Assembly: GCA_002336815.1 (NCBI GenBank)
Contig: DDEU01000053.1
Span: forward strand, 1 to 14,942
Source: Chitinophagaceae bacterium UBA1946
Lineage (GTDB): Bacteria > Bacteroidota > Bacteroidia > Chitinophagales > Chitinophagaceae
Direction: 5' to 3'
Length of the DNA stretch: 14,942 nt
The notes beneath the pieces are model-generated. The model ran no database searches, was not told the origin of the DNA, and was given only the letters and a program-made list of their open reading frames with translations. The position numbers and the translations under genes are program-made. This document shows positions 1 to 4,528 of this stretch, piece after piece; position 1 is the first letter of the stretch, and the number at the start of each line of letters is the position of its first letter.

Positions 1-479
1 TTTTCTTTCATTGCCATAAACACTACCGCACAAATAGCCATACCCGCAGCAGCACTGATGAATTGCCAGAGCATTAAGATCATTTGCCCGAGGTAAGACA
101 AACCGCTTTCGCCGGAATAGTGTTGCAGGTTGGTGTTACTGATGAAACTTACGGTGGTGTTAAACGCCAGGTCTGCAGTCATCGAGGGATTACCATCCGG
201 ATTAAGTGGTAACCAGCTCATGTTGGTCAACACCAGCATGGATAAAATAAACCACAGCAAATTGATGGTAAGCAGTGCAACGAGGTGCTGCTTCCAGTTC
301 ATTTGTCTGGCTGGGTTTACGCCGCCGAGTTTAAAAAATATTTTATCCAGTGGCGATAAGATCTTATCAGCCCAGGTAGCATCGCCGTTATATACTTTGC
401 CAATGTAGCGGCCAAGCGGTATAGCTGATACAACTGCTGCGATGAAGATGAAGATGATACCAAAAATTTCTGAGTTCAT
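1..479 (-). CDS. kdpA: Potassium-transporting ATPase subunit A (KdpA), N-terminal part
   Basis: KdpA is the K+-channel-like subunit of the inner-membrane KdpFABC high-affinity potassium pump, which scavenges K+ when it is scarce. Only the first 159 residues are present; the gene runs off the left edge, and the family is usually about 560 residues. The start is ATG at 479, followed by a hydrophobic first helix (residues 5-21), a second around 66-86 and a third around 130-155. The first selectivity-filter loop is clear at about residues 107-124 (NTTVSFISNTNLQHYSGE), close to the classic KdpA signature. It lies downstream of KdpF and two other tiny membrane ORFs on the same strand, the expected order for a kdp operon. 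The 89 bp between kdpF and kdpA carries short repeats. The identification is secure despite truncation. Confidence 0.95.
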   Translation of the reverse strand, partial: MNSEIFGIIFIFIAAVVSAIPLGRYIGKVYNGDATWADKILSPLDKIFFKLGGVNPARQMNWKQHLVALLTINLLWFILSMLVLTNMSWLPLNPDGNPSMTADLAFNTTVSFISNTNLQHYSGESGLSYLGQMILMLWQFISAAAGMAICAVVFMAMKE

Positions 480-491
480 AATAATAGCTTT

Positions 492-546
492 GTGAATTGT
501 AAATAGTGAATTGTGAATGCTCAGTTATTTACAGGCAGTTCACAAT
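492..546. repeat. Short direct and inverted repeats between kdpF and kdpA
   Basis: GTGAATTGT occurs at 492-500 and again at 506-514, and a further partial copy (GTGAATG) begins at 513. An inverted copy lies at 539-546, so ATTGTGAA (510-517) and TTCACAAT (539-546) form a perfect 8-bp inverted repeat around a 21-nt loop. In the kdp transcript this could fold just ahead of the kdpA start. Similar ATTCACAATTCAC strings are, from memory, common intergenic repeats in Bacteroidota, so this may be a repeat remnant rather than a regulatory structure. Confidence 0.5.
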
Positions 547-568
547 CTACCAGGCCGGTTTTAGCGGC

Positions 569-646
569 CTAAAATTTTTCCGGCTTTACCAATACATAGC
601 ACATGTACAGGAAAACGAGGATTGCGATGATGAACAGGATTGTCAT
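569..646 (-). CDS. kdpF: KdpF-like small subunit of the Kdp potassium pump (25 aa)
   Basis: This is a 25-residue single-helix membrane peptide. KdpF is a known tiny lipid-like stabilising subunit of KdpFABC that packs against KdpA. The ATG is at 646 and the TAG ends at 569. The peptide begins MTILFIIAILVFLYM, an uninterrupted hydrophobic helix, and ends with the charged tail KPEKF. That tail after one helix is the usual look of KdpF in this phylum, and its position immediately before kdpA supports the call. The start lies only 4 nt after the stop of the preceding microORF, which suggests translational coupling. No Shine-Dalgarno sequence is visible, as is normal for Bacteroidota. Automated callers would probably miss it on length. 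Confidence 0.8.
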   Translation of the reverse strand: MTILFIIAILVFLYMCYVLVKPEKF

Positions 647-650
647 GTTG

Positions 651-734
651 TTAAATTTTTTCGAACCATTTTATAACGTTGAAGAAGAGTGCAAAGCCGG
701 CAATACCTGCCAGCATGAGATAGAGGAATAGCAT
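651..734 (-). CDS. 27-aa membrane microprotein upstream of kdpF
   Basis: This short ORF (ATG at 734, TAA ending at 651) encodes 27 residues with one predicted membrane helix, MLFLYLMLAGIAGFALFF, followed by a charged amphipathic tail (KWFEKI). The layout of a hydrophobic N-terminus and a lysine- and glutamate-bearing end resembles KdpF itself, so it could be a second KdpF-like subunit or an accessory peptide of the pump. It is packed tightly between another microORF (12 nt away) and kdpF (4 nt away), in the same orientation, which argues that it is translated as part of the kdp operon. I do not recognise a named family. The evidence is operon packing and composition only; conservation in relatives would settle it. 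Confidence 0.6.
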   Translation of the reverse strand: MLFLYLMLAGIAGFALFFNVIKWFEKI

Positions 735-746
735 GATTAGAAGTTT

Positions 747-845
747 TTAATGATTAATCCAAAAAAGCAACAGCGATACATACACAATGGGAATGATGAT
801 ATGTAACCCTTGCTTTGATACCCTTGTTAATGATAGTAGTTCCAT
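747..845 (-). CDS. 32-aa putative membrane microprotein at the head of the kdp operon
   Basis: The ORF runs from ATG at 845 to TAA at 747 and encodes 32 residues: a short polar start (MELLSLTRVSKQGLH) and then one hydrophobic stretch of about 15 residues, beginning IIIPIVYVSLLLFWI. The positive charges lie before the helix (R8, K11). It ends 12 nt before the next microORF and points the same way as kdpF and kdpA. If the near-consensus sigma-54 element at 868-882 is active, its start would lie about 10 nt inside the transcript, making this the first gene. It could instead be a leader peptide or a chance ORF. I recognise no family. Confidence is limited because one 99-nt ORF alone is weak evidence. 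Confidence 0.45.
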   Translation of the reverse strand: MELLSLTRVSKQGLHIIIPIVYVSLLLFWINH

Positions 846-867
846 GTAGCAATTTTTACGGGGATAT

Positions 868-882
868 GCCAAAGCCTGTGCC
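868..882 (-). promoter_or_regulatory. Possible sigma-54 (-24/-12) promoter for the kdp microORFs
   Basis: On the minus strand the sequence reads CGGCACAGGCTTTGGCAT. The known sigma-54 consensus is TGGCAC-N5-TTGCA with exactly 10 nt between GG and GC. Here the -24 half (GGCAC) is perfect, but the gap to GC is 11 nt, or 10 nt if the second element is read as GG. It sits just upstream of the 32-aa ORF (ATG at 845) and downstream of a sigma-54 activator gene, which is why I list it. The spacing fault is serious, so this is only a candidate. Confidence 0.22.
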
Positions 883-970
883 GGTGAGTTGGATGGGCAG
901 GCGTAGTATGGGAAGAGGCAAGCGGGAAGAGCGTTTGAGAGAATTAAGCGTTCGGGAAATGGGAAGTGAG

Positions 971-1002
971 GGAAAAGAAAAACCCTTCCATTTTGGAAGG
1001 GT
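971..1002 (-). terminator. Rho-independent terminator after the response regulator gene
   Basis: A perfect 9-bp stem, ACCCTTCCA (982-990) with TGGAAGGGT (994-1002), encloses a 3-nt loop. On the minus strand it is followed by a T-rich run (complement of 971-981). It lies about 180 bp beyond the stop of the response regulator and ahead of the kdp genes, so the two are probably separate transcripts. Confidence 0.75.
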
Positions 1003-1182
1003 GTATTGTCAAAATGAAAATTATCCAGACGGAGATTTAGCAGATAGGGAGATTGATATGATTTTTAAAGCAGGCGTCCGTTCAAAAATCAAAGGTTTTT
1101 CTGGCAATAGGAGTGGTTTTATTTCATTTTGCTGACTGAATGGTCAATCATCAAAATCACATCAATCTTTTTAAACCCCCGC

Positions 1183-2517
1183 TCAGGCAATTTTATACTC
1201 GTCAATTTTCCTGTACAAAGTCGTCAAGCCAATATTCATCAATCTTGCTGCTTCTGTTTTATTCCCGTTTGTATGATGCAATACCTTTTGGATATGATGT
1301 TTCTCTACACCAGCTAAATCAAATGCAGAAAAAGACGAATCATTTGCCAGCTGCAATTCAACGGGCAGGCTTTGCAGTGTAAGTGTATTGCCATCACTTA
1401 AAATAACAGACCGCTCAATAACATTTTTTAATTCCCGTATGTTACCGGGCCAGTTGTAATGCTGCAACACTTCCACATATTCCTTTTGAAGAACAGGAAT
1501 TACTTTATTTGTTTTGGTAGCAAATACAGCAACAAAATAATTCGCCAGTGCAGGGATGTCTTTTACCCGTTCTCTCAGGGCAGGTAATGGAATTTGAAAA
1601 ACAGACAGGCGGTAAAACAGGTCCGAACGAAAATGGCCGGTCTCAATTTCATTTTGCAGATCCCTGTTGGTAGCAGCAATGATGCGGACGTTCACCTTTA
1701 ATGTTTTTGTGTCGCCTACTTTTATAAACTCACCGGTTTCGAGTACCCGAAGCAATCTTGCCTGCATTTCAACGGGCATCTCTCCTATTTCGTCTAAAAA
1801 AATGCTGCCTTCATGGGCCTCTTCCAGCAAACCTTTTTTGTCTTTAACAGCGCCGGTAAAAGCGCCGGCCTTGTGGCCAAACAATTCACTCTCTAATAAC
1901 TCCTTGCTAAAAGCACTGCAGTTAACTGCGACAAACGATTTTTTACTACGGCTGCTTTGCTGGTGAATAGACTGTGCGAATACCTCCTTTCCCGTGCCGG
2001 TTTCACCCAATAATAAAACCGTGGTATCTGTGGCAGCAACTTTTTCTGCCAATGTGATCGCCTGCTTAATTGCCGGTGATTCGCCGATGATCGTACTGAA
2101 AGAATACTTACCGCTGATTTGCTTTTGCAATTGTTCTACTTTTCTTGCCAGTTGAAGTTTGTCAACGGCACGATTCAGCAGTGGAATAATCTTATCATTG
2201 TCATCGCCCTTGGTGATGTAATCAAATGCGCCATTCCGCATCGCCTGCACGCCATCAGCAATATTGCCATAAGCTGTAAGCAAAATGATCTCTGTGGATG
2301 GATACTGTGCTTTTAGCTCTTTCACCATTTCCACCCCATTGCCATCGGGGAGTTTTACATCGCAGAGAATGATATCGGGTGTTTCTTTTTGCAATAATTT
2401 TCTGGCAACTGCAAAACTTCCTGCTTCGCTTACCGTAAACCCTTCGAGGCGGATAATACGGCCGAGCAATTTGCGGAGTTGCTCCTCATCATCTATTAAA
2501 AGAATATTCCAGTCCAT
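1183..2517 (-). CDS. Sigma-54-dependent NtrC-family response regulator
   Basis: This 444-residue regulator activates sigma-54 RNA polymerase when phosphorylated by a histidine kinase partner, which is not in this window. It has three domains. The receiver domain (about 4-120) has the acidic pair D9/D10, phospho-acceptor D53, T81 and K103. The AAA+ domain (about 142-372) has Walker A GETGTGKE at 171-178, the sigma-54-contacting GAFTGA loop at 218-223 and Walker B FLDE ending at E243. The Fis-type helix-turn-helix (about 402-444) includes NGNKTEAARLMNIGLTTLYR. All key residues are present, so it should be functional. It reads toward the kdp genes but is separated from them by a terminator. Control of kdp is a reasonable inference from position; KdpE, the usual regulator, is an OmpR-type protein and unlike this one. 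Confidence 0.93.
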   Translation of the reverse strand: MDWNILLIDDEEQLRKLLGRIIRLEGFTVSEAGSFAVARKLLQKETPDIILCDVKLPDGNGVEMVKELKAQYPSTEIILLTAYGNIADGVQAMRNGAFDYITKGDDNDKIIPLLNRAVDKLQLARKVEQLQKQISGKYSFSTIIGESPAIKQAITLAEKVAATDTTVLLLGETGTGKEVFAQSIHQQSSRSKKSFVAVNCSAFSKELLESELFGHKAGAFTGAVKDKKGLLEEAHEGSIFLDEIGEMPVEMQARLLRVLETGEFIKVGDTKTLKVNVRIIAATNRDLQNEIETGHFRSDLFYRLSVFQIPLPALRERVKDIPALANYFVAVFATKTNKVIPVLQKEYVEVLQHYNWPGNIRELKNVIERSVILSDGNTLTLQSLPVELQLANDSSFSAFDLAGVEKHHIQKVLHHTNGNKTEAARLMNIGLTTLYRKIDEYKIA

Positions 2518-2530
2518 GTACTTATTTGTT

Positions 2531-2568
2531 CAAAGCTACAAAACTAAAACGTCCTGTGCAGGTGCAAC
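2531..2568 (-). promoter_or_regulatory. Possible Bacteroidota-type promoter for the response regulator
   Basis: On the minus strand two -7-like boxes stand side by side: TAGTTTTG (2546-2539) and TAGCTTTG (2538-2531), both matching the Bacteroidota TAnnTTTG pattern. A GTTG (2568-2565) lies 18 nt ahead of the first and could serve as the -33 element. The start codon is at 2517, so the leader would be very short. The boxes are also the T-tract of the korB terminator, so the match may be incidental. Confidence 0.25.
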
Positions 2569-2577
2569 AGGACGTTT
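2541..2577 (-). terminator. Rho-independent terminator after korB
   Basis: A perfect 11-bp stem, AAACGTCCTGT (2547-2557) with ACAGGACGTTT (2567-2577), has a 9-nt loop and on the minus strand is followed by a T-rich TTTTAGTTTTG. It begins 20 nt after the korB stop, the expected place for its terminator, and ends that transcript before the response regulator. Confidence 0.8.
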
Positions 2578-2597
2578 GAAATTTTATAAATATTTCT

Positions 2598-3632
2598 TTA
2601 ACTAATGGTCCAGGTTTCATTTCCTTTCAGCAATTTATCCAGGTCGCCGCTTCCTTTTCTTGCGATCACATCTTCAATCTGCAACTGCATACCATCTTCG
2701 TAGCAGGCTCTTTCTGTTTCGTAGAACACACCGAACGGCCTTGGTAAATGCCCCTGCAATTTCGGATCATCAAACATTCTTACCAGTATCTGTGCTTTAT
2801 AAAAATCATGGTCATCATGCACCCACAAATCTTCAAGCGTCGCATCTTTTCCTATTTCAACGATCACCGGGTTAAATCCATCCAGCTTAATGCCTTTATT
2901 GGCGGCCGCACCAAATACCAATGGCTTACCCTGTTCCAGGAACAATACCTCTTCTGCCTTGCTTGACTTTTCGGTAAACACCTCAAAAGCGCCATCGTTA
3001 AAGATGTTGCAGTTCTGGTATATTTCAAGGAAAGATGCGCCTTTGTGAGCCTGCGCCCTCAGCAACATCGCCTGCAGGTGTTTGGGATCCCTGTCCATCG
3101 TACGGGCAATAAAACTGGCATCCGCCCCCATGGCCAAAGCCAATGGATTGAACGGATGATCGATGCTTCCAAAAGGACTGCTCTTGGTAACTTTCTTTTG
3201 TTCTGATGTAGGTGAATACTGGCCCTTTGTTAAGCCATATATCTGGTTATTGAACAGCAGCACATTAATGTCGAAATTTCTGCGAAGCAAATGAATGGTG
3301 TGGTTGCCCCCGATACTCAAACTATCGCCATCACCTGTTACTACCCACACACTCAACTCCGGCCTCGCCGCTTTTAACCCGCTTGCCACGGCGGTAGCCC
3401 TGCCATGGATGCTGTGCATGCCATAAGTGTTCATGTAATACGGAAAACGGCTGCTGCAGCCAATGCCGGAAACGATCACGATGTTTTCTTTGGGAATACC
3501 CAGCGTTGGCATCACTTTCTGCACTTGTGCTAAAATGGAATAGTCGCCGCAGCCCGGGCACCAGCGAACTTCCTGGTCGGTAACAAAATCTTTGGAGGTT
3601 AATTGTGGAGAGGTAGTTAGTGTATCACTCAT
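2598..3632 (-). CDS. korB: 2-oxoacid:ferredoxin oxidoreductase, beta subunit (KorB-like)
   Basis: This 344-residue protein is the thiamine-diphosphate-binding catalytic subunit of an OFOR enzyme. The likely reaction is 2-oxoglutarate + CoA + oxidised ferredoxin to succinyl-CoA + CO2 + reduced ferredoxin, in the cytoplasm. The four cysteines that hold the [4Fe-4S] cluster in this family are visible: C25 and C28 in WCPGCGDY, C59 in GIGCSSR and C208 in YQNCNIF. The ThDP/Mg motif GDGDS spans 100-104 and is followed by NNQIYGLTKGQYSPTS (about 128-143), typical of KorB-type subunits. The length is normal. An alpha subunit (KorA) is needed and is usually encoded next door, but neither neighbour is one: upstream lies non-coding DNA and then a CMD protein. 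2-Oxoglutarate specificity over other 2-oxoacids is inferred from overall resemblance. Confidence 0.92.
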   Translation of the reverse strand: MSDTLTTSPQLTSKDFVTDQEVRWCPGCGDYSILAQVQKVMPTLGIPKENIVIVSGIGCSSRFPYYMNTYGMHSIHGRATAVASGLKAARPELSVWVVTGDGDSLSIGGNHTIHLLRRNFDINVLLFNNQIYGLTKGQYSPTSEQKKVTKSSPFGSIDHPFNPLALAMGADASFIARTMDRDPKHLQAMLLRAQAHKGASFLEIYQNCNIFNDGAFEVFTEKSSKAEEVLFLEQGKPLVFGAAANKGIKLDGFNPVIVEIGKDATLEDLWVHDDHDFYKAQILVRMFDDPKLQGHLPRPFGVFYETERACYEDGMQLQIEDVIARKGSGDLDKLLKGNETWTIS

Positions 3633-4039
3633 ATGACTAAGTTATTAGAGGGTAAAGTTACAAATTGGCAGGGAATAATTTGTAAACCCTAAAGCAATAT
3701 TGTGAAAGATTATGCAATCGATACCCGATTTGTTTCAGTTGTGTGGTAATCTTCACTTTTAAATATTCAACAAGCATTAATCTATTTGTTTCAGACTGTA
3801 ACAAACAACGGCCAGTATATGGAACACTCCATTTGCCTCCACAGCCGCCCCGATGGCTATCGGGGTGCGTTACCGGAACGGTGCTGTTTTTGCTTCTTTC
3901 AAAAAATAAGCTTCGCATTTTTTAAATCCCGCCTTTGGCGGGACCGAACCCAAAAAGGCACCTTATTCGGCAACTGGTAAGAGTGGGCGTAAGCAAAATT
4001 GAAGACATACGCTTCGGTAAAATTTCTTTTAGAACTTAA
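3633..4039. other. Non-coding region upstream of korB with hairpins
   Basis: No credible gene lies in these about 400 bp. An 86-codon minus-strand frame (3658-3918) crosses the hairpins and has an atypical, low-information composition, so I do not call it. The left part (3633-3830) must hold the korB promoter, but I see no convincing TAnnTTTG box with a partner. The right part holds the hairpin element listed separately. No tRNA or known small RNA is recognisable. Confidence 0.55.
3846..3943. repeat. Hairpin-rich intergenic element, possible repeat family
   Basis: Two GC-rich hairpins lie within 100 bp: CCCCGAT (3848-3854) with ATCGGGG (3859-3865) around a 4-nt loop, and TCCCGCC (3927-3933) with GGCGGGA (3937-3943) around TTT. 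A weak ACCG/CGGT pair lies between them (3872-3882). Neither has a good downstream T-tract on either strand, so they are poor terminators. CCCCGAT-type palindromes are, from memory, a recurrent intergenic motif in Bacteroidota. Only one copy is in the window, so repeat status is inference. Confidence 0.45.
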
Positions 4040-4390
4040 TTATTGAACATCTGCACTCAATTCTTCCCAGTACTCCGCCGCTCTTCTTGTATGTGGTATC
4101 ACAATAGTGCCGCCCACAATATTCGCCACTGCAAATACTTCGTACACCTGTTCAGTGGTTACTTTGAGTTCATGGGCTTTGCCCAAATGGTATTTAATGC
4201 AATCATCACAACGCAATACCATACTGGCAACCAGCCCCAACAATTCTTTCGTTTTGGTATCCAGGGCACCCTCGGCATAGGTATTGGTATCCAGATTCCA
4301 AAGCCGCTTGATCACAAGATTGTCCTTGTCAAGGATCACATCATTCATTTTGCTGCGGTATTCATTAAATTCCTGGACCAGGTTTGACAT
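4040..4390 (-). CDS. Carboxymuconolactone decarboxylase / AhpD-family protein
   Basis: This 116-residue all-helical protein belongs to the CMD/AhpD superfamily. Members with a CxxC and a following histidine act as thiol-disulfide or alkylhydroperoxidase-type redox proteins. That motif is present as RCDDCIKYH, with C61, C64 and H68, and a conserved glutamate upstream (about E49). The C-terminal half (VYEVFAVANIVGGTIVIPHT) is typical of the fold. Loss of the aromatic-lactone decarboxylase function and retention of the redox motif make antioxidant or thiol exchange work more likely than ring cleavage; the substrate cannot be told. It is divergent from the large propeller gene, and 400 bp separate it from korB, so it is probably transcribed alone. 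A plus-strand frame over the same bases (4043-4387) is a shadow. Confidence 0.88.
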   Translation of the reverse strand: MSNLVQEFNEYRSKMNDVILDKDNLVIKRLWNLDTNTYAEGALDTKTKELLGLVASMVLRCDDCIKYHLGKAHELKVTTEQVYEVFAVANIVGGTIVIPHTRRAAEYWEELSADVQ

Positions 4391-4477
4391 AACGGTAATT
4401 TTTAGATGATGAATAAAGATAGCGTGTTGCCCGAAGTTCCGCAGGCTGCACGATCAATATCGTCGTTAAGTTTCGCC

Positions 4478-4511
4478 TTTGGTAAACCTCGTTGCAAAAA
4501 AACTACATTTG
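4478..4511 (+). promoter_or_regulatory. Candidate Bacteroidota promoter for the propeller gene
   Basis: TTTG at 4478-4481 and TACATTTG at 4504-4511 match the -33 and -7 elements (TTTG and TAnnTTTG) with a 22-nt gap, at the long end of the usual range. Transcription would start near 4518, just ahead of ATG 4529. This supports 4529 over the in-frame ATG at 4406 as the true start. Confidence 0.42.
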
Positions 4512-4528
4512 ACTTTAAATACAATCAG

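Larger units (their letters stand above)
846..1182. other. Non-coding region between the response regulator and the kdp genes
   Basis: These 337 bp hold no gene I can support. They contain the terminator at 971-1002 and a possible sigma-54 promoter at 868-882. They also hold a purine-rich plus-strand tract with five GGGAAG/GGGAAA copies (910, 924, 954, 961, 970) and two AGCGTT copies exactly 17 bp apart (930-935 and 947-952). The last two groups lie roughly 55-120 bp upstream of the expected kdp transcription start, where an enhancer-binding protein could act. That role is inference. Between 1003 and 1182 I see nothing further. Confidence 0.5.

Noticed and set aside
815..1135. 106-codon plus-strand frame between kdp and the regulator
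   Set aside because: It starts on TTG, crosses the terminator hairpin and the purine-rich tract, and has no recognisable domain.
3658..3918. 86-codon minus-strand frame in the korB upstream gap
   Set aside because: It runs through the 3848-3865 hairpin and its composition looks like translated repeat rather than protein.
4043..4387. Plus-strand frame covering nearly all of the CMD gene
   Set aside because: The opposite strand encodes a clear CxxC...H CMD protein; this is its antisense shadow.
4406..4528. Upstream in-frame extension of the propeller protein
   Set aside because: It places 41 non-conserved residues before an otherwise perfect signal peptide and lies ahead of the likely promoter.
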